Shown here piece after piece: positions 22,182-29,885 of a stretch of 57,912 nt of DNA. A program made the translations under genes and the position numbers. The stretch is from Brevibacillus gelatini (GTDB lineage: Bacteria; Bacillota; Bacilli; Brevibacillales; Brevibacillaceae): the NCBI RefSeq assembly GCF_003710935.1, contig NZ_RHHS01000063.1:1-57912 (forward strand), written 5' to 3'. Numbering within the stretch: position 1 is the stretch's first letter; each line of letters opens with the position of its first letter. The notes beneath the pieces are model-generated. The model was not told where the DNA came from, searched no databases, and was given only the letters and a program-made list of their open reading frames with translations.

Positions 22182-23369
22182 TCACGCTCTGGAAAACGTA
22201 TGGTACACGATGAATTCATCGTGGGTGAGCGGAATCACTTCTTCGGCCAGATAGCCGCCGACCAGCTTGTTTTGCAAGGACGGGACAGATGCTGGCGTGA
22301 TGAGCGAAGAAGCGATGTCTACGCTATGAACGTTCGTGCGTGGATCAAGCGGAATTTCCAGGGCGAACTGCGATTTTTCCACGGTAAACGTCTTGGCGCG
22401 CGCCCCGTTGACGAGCGCAGTCAGGTGAAAAGGTTTTTCCAGCTTGGTACGGGCTGTGGGAACCTTGCCTTTGATGAGCAGGATGTGAGCGGGATTGGCA
22501 CGATCCGACTGGACGATAATGCGCAGGACTGGGGGAGCCCATGAGCCGGGAAAACGGTTGATGCTTGTGACATGTGCCGAGTTGGAAGGGAACGACTTGT
22601 ATATTTTCAACAGGTCAATGACGCCCATCCCGCGATATTGCGAGACGTGTGACACCCAACCGCTGGGAATGCTCGAATAATGCTTGGCAAGCGACTTGAA
22701 CACTTCCGGAATTCCGACCGAGTGCCATTGGGTTGTCGACTTGCAAGTGGAGTGGATGCGTGCGTTGGCAAAAAACTCCGGGACGAAGCCGATCTGATGA
22801 AACTTGGCGATCCGCATCCACAGTTCGTAGTCCATGCAAAAATGCAGCTTTTCGTCCACGCCCCCCATCTGCGCGATTACGTTGCGGCGAATAAAAGCTG
22901 CAGGCTGGCAGATGCAGCAGGAGTAGAACAGTTGCTTGGCATCGGCGTGCGAGGACGGAAATGTCTGGACGGCCTGGCCTTGTTCGTTGATGACCCGGCA
23001 TTTCCCATGAACCATTCCCCAAGCCGGGTGCTGCAAAAGGGCGGTGACAGCCTTGCGAATCGCTCCGGGAAGATAGGTGTCGTCCGAGTTGAGCCAGCCG
23101 ATGATCGTTCCTTGTGACATGGTAAATCCTTTGTTGAGCGCATGAGATTGCCCGTTGTCCGGCTCGGAAATATATCGGAAGCGGCTGTCCGCACTGGCGT
23201 ATTCCTGCAGGATGGCGAGTGTACCGTCTGTCGACCCGCCGTCGATTACGATCATCTCCAGATTCGGGTAGTCCTGGAGAAGCACACTGTTAATCGTTTC
23301 GCGAATAAATTTTGCCTGGTTGAAGGAAGGGGTTACGATACTGACGAGAGGCAACTGTCCACTAGACAC
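22182..23369 (-). CDS. GT2 glycosyltransferase with a C-terminal beta domain
   Basis: A 395-residue enzyme. Residues about 7-230 are a GT2 domain: LVSIVTPSFNQAKFI, IDGGSTDGT, GWLNSDDTYLPGA (the DxD position) and HFCMDYELWMRIAKF. A second domain (about 265-395) begins NRFPGSWAPPVLR and contains HILLIKGK and LTALVNGARA; it is shared with the paralogue at 33428-34669. That C-terminal part is not usual for GT2 enzymes. GTG 23369 follows AAGGAGTGACAGAA. A sigma-K-like promoter lies about 55 bases upstream, which would place it in the mother cell. Confidence 0.88.
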   Translation of the reverse strand: MSSGQLPLVSIVTPSFNQAKFIRETINSVLLQDYPNLEMIVIDGGSTDGTLAILQEYASADSRFRYISEPDNGQSHALNKGFTMSQGTIIGWLNSDDTYLPGAIRKAVTALLQHPAWGMVHGKCRVINEQGQAVQTFPSSHADAKQLFYSCCICQPAAFIRRNVIAQMGGVDEKLHFCMDYELWMRIAKFHQIGFVPEFFANARIHSTCKSTTQWHSVGIPEVFKSLAKHYSSIPSGWVSHVSQYRGMGVIDLLKIYKSFPSNSAHVTSINRFPGSWAPPVLRIIVQSDRANPAHILLIKGKVPTARTKLEKPFHLTALVNGARAKTFTVEKSQFALEIPLDPRTNVHSVDIASSLITPASVPSLQNKLVGGYLAEEVIPLTHDEFIVYHTFSRA

Positions 23370-23422
23370 TTCTGTCACTCCTTTCCAAGAAGTCAGCGCA
23401 GCAAAAAACAGCACGCCTGCAA

Positions 23423-23451
23423 TAGAATATGTACAAGAATCGTCTTTTGCG
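23423..23451 (-). promoter_or_regulatory. Possible sigma-K promoter of the GT2 gene
   Basis: On the minus strand CATATTCTA (23431-23423) matches CATAnnnTA fully, and CGCA lies 16 bases upstream, three of four positions of the -35. Confidence 0.4.
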
Positions 23452-23494
23452 TCGGGATACATTTCTTAATTTTTGGGGGGCAGCAAAAAGCAAC

Positions 23495-23537
23495 AAGGTG
23501 TGCCGCCCCCTGCGAGGAAGTGGGAGCGCACACCCGG
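23495..23537 (-). terminator. Terminator after the methyltransferase gene
   Basis: GTGTGC and GCACAC close a GC-rich stem containing CCCCC and GTGGGAG. The minus strand then reads into CTTGTTGCTTTTTG. It separates the methyltransferase from the GT2 gene. Confidence 0.6.
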
Positions 23538-23563
23538 TTGTCTGTCCAACAACAATGCAGCCA

Positions 23564-24412
23564 TTACAGGTAGTCAGGCACCAGGCCCGGATTGCGGTAA
23601 ATGCGCAAAAGCTCCGCGTACGAATCGGCGGCGGTTTCTCGCCCGCTGATCGCTCTTGCGACCATGCTGACGCGGCCGATCGGATAGTTGTTTTTGATTC
23701 CGGAGCTGATCGTCGAAATGCTTTGCGGCAAGACTTCAAAAAGCGTGCTGGCGAGCATTTCCCGCAAGCAGCGGATGGAAGGCACCCAGTAGGTGGTGAT
23801 GTCGTGGTAGATTCGGGTCATGTTGCCGGGAGGGCCGTTGTAGATCATTTTTGATTCGTTGTCGTCCAGGATGCAGGCGGTCTCCAAAAGCAGATGTCCG
23901 CCTGTCTTGATGACGCTGCGCGCTTGCGACAGTGTCCACAGCGGATCGCGCACATGATAGAGAAGACCCGTATGCTGGACAATATCGAACAGGTTGTGGC
24001 GGATTTGCTGCGGGAACGGCAGCGGAACGGTGAAATCGTCCATGAGCAGCACTTTCAGGCCATCCCACAGGTTGTACGGCGAAACGTTGTACATCGGAAT
24101 GACCTTGCTGCCGAGAATGTCTTTGCACAACTCAAAGTTGGAGTACAAGGGCTGCATGCAATCAGTAGCGACGACAAGCGACGCGCCGAGCTGCTCCGCC
24201 TCGAAGGCCCACATCCCGTCAAAGCTGGCAATGTCCAGCACGCGTTTACCGGCGTAGTTGATATGCGCCCTGGACTTGCGCGTGCTCTCCCAGAGCGGTT
24301 CCAAAATTTTCAGGCCGGGAGTGGCGATGCCGGGTCGCAGTTGAATCTTGTGATACCATGTGCGCTTGCTGATCTCGGCCAAAATCTCATCGTCTGTCCA
24401 TCTTCCTCCCAC
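23564..24412 (-). CDS. SAM-dependent methyltransferase, CmoB-like
   Basis: A 282-residue class I methyltransferase. The SAM motif is KRVLDIASFDGMWAFEAEQLGA (about residues 56-77, quoted here only to mark it), with the acidic residue at ATDCMQ and motif IV around FDIVQHTGLLYHVRDPL. The HTGLLYHVRDP phrase is typical of the tRNA (mo5U34) methyltransferase / CmoB superfamily, which in glycan clusters includes sugar and lipid methyltransferases. Its place among glycosyltransferases favours a glycan substrate. GTG 24412 follows GGAGGGACATGA. A CATATCGTA box at 24470-24478 (minus) fits the sigma-K -10 but its -35 is poor. Confidence 0.85.
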   Translation of the reverse strand: MGGRWTDDEILAEISKRTWYHKIQLRPGIATPGLKILEPLWESTRKSRAHINYAGKRVLDIASFDGMWAFEAEQLGASLVVATDCMQPLYSNFELCKDILGSKVIPMYNVSPYNLWDGLKVLLMDDFTVPLPFPQQIRHNLFDIVQHTGLLYHVRDPLWTLSQARSVIKTGGHLLLETACILDDNESKMIYNGPPGNMTRIYHDITTYWVPSIRCLREMLASTLFEVLPQSISTISSGIKNNYPIGRVSMVARAISGRETAADSYAELLRIYRNPGLVPDYL

Positions 24413-24506
24413 TCATGTCCCTCCTTCGAGAAAATCGGCAGTCCATGCAAAAATGCGATCATGCTACATTACGATATGAACGCGGCAGATAGCGGGAAAC
24501 AGGTGT

Positions 24507-24539
24507 AATCCCCCAATCTCTCGTACAGGAAGGGGGATT
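24507..24539 (+). repeat. Small inverted repeat upstream of the GT-A protein gene
   Basis: AATCCCCC (24507-24514) and GGGGGATT (24532-24539) form an 8-bp perfect stem with a 17-base loop, without a T-tract. It lies about 90 bases before the ATG at 24628. Role unknown. Confidence 0.5.
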
Positions 24540-24627
24540 TAGGCAGCAGGCACAAGCAGTGGCCGTTTCCGCCGCAGCAGAAGGCGCATAAAGTGAAGGA
24601 AAATGACTGAACAGGAGGGGTGCACCG

Positions 24628-25476
24628 ATGTCCTTGCCTATCATTTTCATGCACAGGGGCGATGACGACTATTTAGCCTACAGCTTGCGGCAAGCAAAGC
24701 TCAGCAACCCCCAATCTCCCGTCTACCTGCTCGGCAAAGAGGCGAACCGCAAACACGCTGCTCCAGGCATCATCCATGTTCCGCTGGATTCGTACATGCA
24801 GGCGGCGCAAATGTTTGCGAAGGTGTATCGACACATGCATGTCATGAGCTACGGATATAATCTGTTCTGTTTTCAGCGCTGGTTTATTCTCCGCGACTTC
24901 ATGCGCAAAAACGGGCTGCAAAGCTGTTTTTACCTCGACTCGGACGTGATGCTCTACGCCAACGTCAATCAGCCTGAGTTTCAATCGTTTTCCATGGAGT
25001 TCGCGTGGACAAGTTTCATAGACTTGAATACGCTGGATCGCTTCTGCAACATGACGATGCAATATTTTGTGAACCCGCAAATGTTTCCGGTGCTCGTGCA
25101 AAAGACGCTCGAATTCGACCAGGTGATCGAAGGGGTGCCGCTTGTGTCGGATATGGTGCTTTTCCTGCTTTACTTCCGCTCTTACTCCGGCAGGCAGCAT
25201 ACGCACGGGTCGTTTGGCGATGCCTTTTTCGACGAAAATGTGAATCGCCCGCTCTGGGCCGAGAGTCTGGCAGGAAAGAAAAAAGTGTATGCGATCGACG
25301 GGAAGCTTTTCTGCAAGGATTTGGCCAGCGGTACATTCAAGCGGCTGTATTCGCTGCATTTTCAAGGGCTGACGGCCAAAAGCTACATGAAAGACTTCTG
25401 GTTCCCGCACATTCCGCATGAGCCGGGAATCTACTTTTACGACTACGCCGCACGCAGGTGGACCGAGCAGACGTGA
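24628..25476 (+). CDS. Putative GT-A glycosyltransferase
   Basis: A 282-residue protein beginning LPIIFMHRGDDDYLAYSLRQA, with a Rossmann-like start. The segment CFYLDSDVMLYA (about residue 100) gives a DxD motif in the right context for a nucleotide-sugar transferase, and HGSFGDAFF occurs later. It resembles small GT8-like or unclassified glycosyltransferases found beside S-layer and capsule genes. No signal peptide. AGGAGGGG precedes ATG 24628 by 8 bases. Exact family and sugar are not determinable here. Confidence 0.75.
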   Translation: MSLPIIFMHRGDDDYLAYSLRQAKLSNPQSPVYLLGKEANRKHAAPGIIHVPLDSYMQAAQMFAKVYRHMHVMSYGYNLFCFQRWFILRDFMRKNGLQSCFYLDSDVMLYANVNQPEFQSFSMEFAWTSFIDLNTLDRFCNMTMQYFVNPQMFPVLVQKTLEFDQVIEGVPLVSDMVLFLLYFRSYSGRQHTHGSFGDAFFDENVNRPLWAESLAGKKKVYAIDGKLFCKDLASGTFKRLYSLHFQGLTAKSYMKDFWFPHIPHEPGIYFYDYAARRWTEQT

Positions 25477-25501
25477 GGCGATGCCATCCGCTAGAGACCA
25501 T

Positions 25502-25530
25502 GCCCCGACCAATCGCGTCGGGGCTTTTGT
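25502..25530 (+). terminator. Terminator after the GT-A protein gene
   Basis: GCCCCGAC and GTCGGGGC form an 8-bp stem, followed by TTTTGT. It separates this gene from the manC operon. Confidence 0.8.
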
Positions 25531-25590
25531 CTGGCAGGCGCGGTTTGCGTGAAAAAAGCGGGTGAACAGACCATTTTCACTCGCAAAACG

Positions 25591-25618
25591 GTCATCCTCT
25601 ATCATCGTTTCATATGAT
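25591..25618 (+). promoter_or_regulatory. Weak sigma-E-like promoter before manC
   Basis: GTCATCCT (25591-25598) and CATATGAT (25611-25618) each match six of eight bases of the sigma-E boxes, but the 12-base gap is short. No better sigma-A promoter is apparent in the 125 bases upstream of manC. Confidence 0.25.
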
Positions 25619-25656
25619 GATGCATGCATGAAGTATAACGGACAGAGGTGGCCTGG

Positions 25657-27027
25657 ATGAAACTGGTGTTGCTGTCGGGCGGTTCGGGCAAAAGACTGTG
25701 GCCGCTCTCCAACGATGTTCGTTCCAAGCAGTTTTTGAAGCTGATTCGCAACGGGGAAAGCGAGCCGGAGTCCATGGTTCAGCGGGTGTGGAGGCAGCTT
25801 GCCGCCAATCAATGCCTGGATATGGCCTATATTTCGACGAGTCAATCGCAGGTGGATCTCATCTACAACCAGCTGGGGCCGAATGTGCCCTTGATTTTGG
25901 AGCCGCAAAAAAGGGATACGTTTCCCGCGATTGCCTTGATTGCAAGCTATTTGCACAGTGTCGAGCACCTGGGGCCAGACGAGGTTGTCACCGTCATGCC
26001 CGTCGATTCGTTTGTGGAGGACCATTTTTTTCAAAAGCTCAAAAGTCTGGAGCGCGTCATCATGGAATCGAAAGCAGAGCTTGCGTTGATGGGAGTCGCG
26101 CCGACGTATCCTTCCACCAAGTACGGCTATATCATTCCGGTCCAGAAAAAAAGCGGCCCGCAAAGCTCTCTGCAGGTCGAGCGTTTTACCGAGAAGCCTT
26201 CTGTGGAGGCAGCAAACAGGCTGCTTGCGCAGGGCGCGCTGTGGAATTGCGGCGTCTTTGCGTTTCGCCTGGGCTATTTGCTGGGCGAATTGCAGAAGAG
26301 AAAGCTGCCCGTCGACTACGACGAGCTGGCTGCGCGCTATCTGGAACTGCCGAAAATCAGCTTTGATTACGAGATTGTCGAGAAAGCCAGGCATGTCGTG
26401 GTCGTGCCATACGAAGGCCACTGGAAGGACCTTGGGACGTGGAACACATTGACAGAAGAGATGAGCGACAGCTCGGTTGGGCAAGTGCACCTGGTAGAGA
26501 GTACCAACACGCACGTCATCAATGAGTTGGACTTGCCGATTGTCACGATTGGCGTCTCTGATGTCGTGGTAGCTGCCAGCCCGGACGGGATTCTGGTCGC
26601 GGCAAAAGACAAAAGCCATGTCGTCAAAGACATCGCCAACGACTGGTCGCGGCGGCCGATGTTCGAAGAGCGCAGATGGGGCTGGTACCACGTCTTGCAG
26701 TTTCAGAAAATGAACGACAAGGTCGGGGTGTTGACCAAGCAGCTTCACCTGCACGCGGGAAAAAATTTGAGCTACCAATACCATCACTTTCGCAGCGAAG
26801 TCTGGATGATCGTGGAGGGCGAGGGCGATTTTGTCCTGAATGACCGTCTGCGTCGCGTCAAGCCGGGCGATGTGGTCGAAATCCCGGTAGGCGCCAAGCA
26901 TGCGATCAAGGCGGTCAGCGACCTGGATATTATCGAGGTGCAAATGGGCAGCAAGCTGGTCGAGGACGACATTGTGCGGCTGGGCATGAGCTGGCACGAC
27001 ATTATGGAAATGGTCAGGGAAGCATGA
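25657..27027 (+). CDS. manC: Mannose-1-phosphate guanylyltransferase / mannose-6-phosphate isomerase
   Basis: A 456-residue bifunctional enzyme of the type II PMI-GMP family. The N-terminal nucleotidyltransferase domain starts LVLLSGGSGKRLWPLSN and contains FTEKPS and WKDLGTWN. The C-terminal cupin (about 335-450) carries HLHAGKNLSYQYHHFRSE and VEGEGDF with the metal-binding His and Glu. It converts fructose-6-phosphate to mannose-6-phosphate and joins mannose-1-phosphate to GTP, giving GDP-mannose for gmd. ATG 25657 follows GAGG by 8 bases; the GTG at 25648 overlaps that site. It heads the four-gene operon and overlaps rfbG by 4 bases. Confidence 0.93.
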   Translation: MKLVLLSGGSGKRLWPLSNDVRSKQFLKLIRNGESEPESMVQRVWRQLAANQCLDMAYISTSQSQVDLIYNQLGPNVPLILEPQKRDTFPAIALIASYLHSVEHLGPDEVVTVMPVDSFVEDHFFQKLKSLERVIMESKAELALMGVAPTYPSTKYGYIIPVQKKSGPQSSLQVERFTEKPSVEAANRLLAQGALWNCGVFAFRLGYLLGELQKRKLPVDYDELAARYLELPKISFDYEIVEKARHVVVVPYEGHWKDLGTWNTLTEEMSDSSVGQVHLVESTNTHVINELDLPIVTIGVSDVVVAASPDGILVAAKDKSHVVKDIANDWSRRPMFEERRWGWYHVLQFQKMNDKVGVLTKQLHLHAGKNLSYQYHHFRSEVWMIVEGEGDFVLNDRLRRVKPGDVVEIPVGAKHAIKAVSDLDIIEVQMGSKLVEDDIVRLGMSWHDIMEMVREA

Positions 27028-28127
27028 TGCGGCCAGACGCGACCTTTTGGCAAGGAAAAAAAGTGTTTCTGACAGGGCATACCGGCTTCAAAGGCGCGTG
27101 GATGTGCCTTTTGCTGCATACGCTCGGCGCACAGGTGACTGGATATGCGCTGCCGGCGCCGACAAAGCCCAGTTTATATGAGCTATGCAGCATCGACTCG
27201 TTGATTCATTCCGTGACAGGCGACATCCGCGAACGCAAAAAGCTGACGGATACGCTGCTGTCAGCCCGTCCCGACATCGTCATCCACATGGCTGCCCAGC
27301 CGCTGGTCGGGGTGTCGTACGTCGAGCCTGTCGCCACATACGAGACGAATGTGATGGGCACGGTCTATTTGCTGGAAGCAGTTCGTGCTGCGCGAGAGAC
27401 AGGCATTCCGATCAGGGTGCTCGTCAACGTCACTACCGACAAATGCTACGAAAACAAGGAGTGGACGTGGGGGTATCGGGAGGTGGACACGCTGGGCGGG
27501 CACGATCCGTACTCGAACAGCAAGGCGTGCGCGGAACTGGTGACCGCCTGCTACCGGGCTTCCTTTTTTCAGGGGGGAGAAGCGCAGGAAAAGATGCCGC
27601 CCATCGGGATTGCAACGGCACGGGCAGGAAATGTCATCGGCGGTGGTGACTTTACGCCTGGCCGACTGGTTCCCGATTTGCTGGACAGTCTGCTAGGCGG
27701 CAAGCCGATCCAGCTTCGCCAGCCACATGCGATCCGCCCCTGGCAGCATGTACTGGAATCGCTGCACGGCTATTTGTTGCTCGCGCAAAAGCTGTACGAA
27801 GACGCTCCGCGCTACTCGTCGAGCTGGAATTTCGGGCCGAATGCAGACGATGCCAAAACCGTCGAGTGGCTGGCTGCGCGGCTGTGTGCAAAATGGGGAG
27901 CACAGGCAACCTATCACATCGCAGAGCGCGTCGCCTACCATGAGACGACATTCCTGAAGCTGGACAGCACCAAGGCGAGAGAGCTGCTGTGCTGGCGGCC
28001 GCACTGGACGGTCGAGCAGGCGCTGGATCGCATCGTGGAATGGACAAGAGCCTACCAGCAAAACGAAGACACGCGGCAAGTGTGCCTGGCGCACATTGAG
28101 CAATACAGGAAGGAGGGGGGGCCGTGA
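27024..28127 (+). CDS. rfbG: CDP-glucose 4,6-dehydratase
   Basis: A 367-residue extended short-chain dehydrogenase that removes water from CDP-glucose to give CDP-4-keto-6-deoxyglucose. The NAD motif is VFLTGHTGFKGAW (TGxxGxxG). The catalytic set is TTDKCYEN and DPYSNSKACAE, where the Tyr and Lys are spaced YxxxK. The phrase GYREVDTLGGHDPYSNSK is characteristic of RfbG. Its ATG overlaps the manC stop and its end overlaps rfbF by 4 bases, so the operon is translationally coupled. Confidence 0.94.
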   Translation: MMRPDATFWQGKKVFLTGHTGFKGAWMCLLLHTLGAQVTGYALPAPTKPSLYELCSIDSLIHSVTGDIRERKKLTDTLLSARPDIVIHMAAQPLVGVSYVEPVATYETNVMGTVYLLEAVRAARETGIPIRVLVNVTTDKCYENKEWTWGYREVDTLGGHDPYSNSKACAELVTACYRASFFQGGEAQEKMPPIGIATARAGNVIGGGDFTPGRLVPDLLDSLLGGKPIQLRQPHAIRPWQHVLESLHGYLLLAQKLYEDAPRYSSSWNFGPNADDAKTVEWLAARLCAKWGAQATYHIAERVAYHETTFLKLDSTKARELLCWRPHWTVEQALDRIVEWTRAYQQNEDTRQVCLAHIEQYRKEGGP

Positions 28128-28891
28128 AGGTCGTCATACTGGCTGGCGGATACGGCACGCGAATCGGCGAAGAATCACAGCTTCGGCCGAAGCCCCTGAT
28201 TGAAATCGGGGATAAACCGATCATTTGCCATATCATGTCCATCTACTCCAGGTACGGGTACAATGACTTCGTGATTTGCCTTGGCTACAAAGGCTATATG
28301 ATGAAAGAGTATTTCGCCCATTATTTTTTGCACCAGTCGGATGTGACGTTTGATTTTCGCCAGGGAAATGAAGTCATCTTGCACAATGGCTGCCGCGACC
28401 CGTGGCGGGTTACTTTGATCGATACAGGCAAGGATACGATGACGGGCGGCCGGATCAAGCGCATTCAGCCGTTCATTGGCGACGAGCCGTTTATGCTCAC
28501 CTACGGCGATGGAGTAGGCAACATTGACATCGCCGCACTCGTTGCCTTTCATCAGTCCCATGGCAAGCTGGCGACAATTACCGCTGTGCAGCCTCCCGGA
28601 AGATTTGGGGCGCTCGACCTTTCTGCCGACGGACAGGTCAACGGTTTCCGGGAAAAGCCGAATGGCGACGGAGGCTGGATCAATGCCGGATTTTTCGTTT
28701 TGCAGCCAGAGGTTTTTGACTATCTCGCAGACGACACGACGGTATTTGAGCAGGAACCGCTGGAGACGTTGGCGCAGGAAGGAAATCTGGCCGCGTATCG
28801 GCATACGGGCTTTTGGCATCCGATGGACACGATGCGCGACAAAAATTACCTGGAGTCTCTATGGAGAAGTGGAAAAGCGGAGTGGAAGTAG
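28124..28891 (+). CDS. rfbF: Glucose-1-phosphate cytidylyltransferase
   Basis: A 255-residue nucleotidyltransferase that makes CDP-glucose from glucose-1-phosphate and CTP, the substrate of RfbG. The signature VVILAGGYGTRIGEESQLRP (N-terminus) and KPLIEIGDKPIICHIM are those of RfbF, and GDGVGNIDI supplies the metal-binding Asp. GTG 28124 follows AGGAGGGGGG and overlaps rfbG by 4 bases. With pgcA providing glucose-1-phosphate, the route to a CDP-deoxyhexose is laid out within 14 kb. Confidence 0.94.
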   Translation: MKVVILAGGYGTRIGEESQLRPKPLIEIGDKPIICHIMSIYSRYGYNDFVICLGYKGYMMKEYFAHYFLHQSDVTFDFRQGNEVILHNGCRDPWRVTLIDTGKDTMTGGRIKRIQPFIGDEPFMLTYGDGVGNIDIAALVAFHQSHGKLATITAVQPPGRFGALDLSADGQVNGFREKPNGDGGWINAGFFVLQPEVFDYLADDTTVFEQEPLETLAQEGNLAAYRHTGFWHPMDTMRDKNYLESLWRSGKAEWK

Positions 28892-28921
28892 CAGACGAGG
28901 ACAAAGCAAAGGGGGCCGAGC

Positions 28922-29830
28922 ATGAAAGTATTGCTCACCGGAGCGACAGGCTTTTTGGGCAGCCATCTGGCGCGCGCACTGCTTGCGGAAGGGCATCAGG
29001 TGACGATCTTGAAGCGGAGCACCTCGGATTGCTCCAGGTTGGCGGATATTTACAGCGAGCTTGCCGCTTGCGATGTGGACGCGGCGGACCTGCTTTCGGC
29101 TTTTTCCCGGCACGGTCCTTTTGACGCCGTCATGCATGCTGCCACCGCTTACGGACGCAGGGGCGAGTCGGAAGCGGCGCTGGTGGAAGCCAATGTGCTG
29201 TTTCCGCTGCGCCTGCTTCGTGCTTGCTGCGAGTATGGAACCGGGCTGTTTGTGAATACGGATACGTTTTCCCGTGCCTCCCTGGCCTTTGGCGCGACGC
29301 ATCTGGCAGGCTACCATCTGACGAAAAAGCAGTTTGCGGAATGGGGAGCGCATGCGGCCGTCCAGTACGGGCTGACGTTTGCCAATATGCGCCTGGAGCA
29401 CGTGTACGGGCCGGACGACCAGCCTGACAAATTCATTCCGTACGTCATCCGCCAATGCTTGCAGGATGGAGCCAGACTTGCCCTTACTTCCGGCGAGCAG
29501 AAGCGCGATTTTGTGTATGTGACGGACGTGGTGGAGGCGTATTTGCTTCTGCTGCGGCAAAAAGACTCGCTCCCCAAAGGAGCGTATCTGGAATATCAGG
29601 TGGGAACGGGCAGAGCGACTGCTGTCCGCGAGGTGGTGGAAAAAATCCATTCGCTGACCTGCTCGACGGCACAGTTGCAATTCGGAGCGCTGCCGCAGCG
29701 GCCGGGGGAGCTTATGTGCTCACAGGCCGACACGCGCAAGCTCCGTGAGCTTGGCTGGAAGGAACGGGTATCACTGGAGCAAGGACTGACGATGATCCTG
29801 CAAAAAGAGGCAGCGAAAAATGGAAAATAA
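28922..29830 (+). CDS. NAD-dependent epimerase/reductase, probable CDP-ketodeoxyhexose reductase
   Basis: A 302-residue extended SDR. TGATGFLGSHLA binds the cofactor; the catalytic Tyr-Lys pair is in YHLTKKQF (about residue 143) with NTDTFS supplying Thr/Ser; RDFVYVTDVVEAY is the usual C-terminal motif. Behind rfbF and rfbG it most likely reduces or epimerises CDP-4-keto-6-deoxyglucose. The gene for the 3-deoxygenating enzyme RfbH is absent, so the product should be a 6-deoxyhexose rather than a 3,6-dideoxyhexose such as abequose or paratose (inference). AAGGGGG precedes the ATG. It is the last gene of the operon. Confidence 0.88.
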   Translation: MKVLLTGATGFLGSHLARALLAEGHQVTILKRSTSDCSRLADIYSELAACDVDAADLLSAFSRHGPFDAVMHAATAYGRRGESEAALVEANVLFPLRLLRACCEYGTGLFVNTDTFSRASLAFGATHLAGYHLTKKQFAEWGAHAAVQYGLTFANMRLEHVYGPDDQPDKFIPYVIRQCLQDGARLALTSGEQKRDFVYVTDVVEAYLLLLRQKDSLPKGAYLEYQVGTGRATAVREVVEKIHSLTCSTAQLQFGALPQRPGELMCSQADTRKLRELGWKERVSLEQGLTMILQKEAAKNGK

Positions 29831-29873
29831 CCCGGTTGCCCCCACGTCGTGGGAACGCAGCCGGGTATTTTTT
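29829..29873 (+). terminator. Terminator of the manC operon
   Basis: CCCGGTTGC pairs with GCAGCCGGG (one G-U), with an inner CCCCACG/CGTGGG stem, followed by TATTTTTT. Confidence 0.85.
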
Positions 29874-29885
29874 GTCCCAAAATCA

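Noticed and set aside
24673..26997. 774-codon open frame on the minus strand opposite the GT-A gene and manC
   Set aside because: It runs across two well-supported plus-strand genes and their intergenic terminator, and has the His/Arg-rich composition of a mirror frame.
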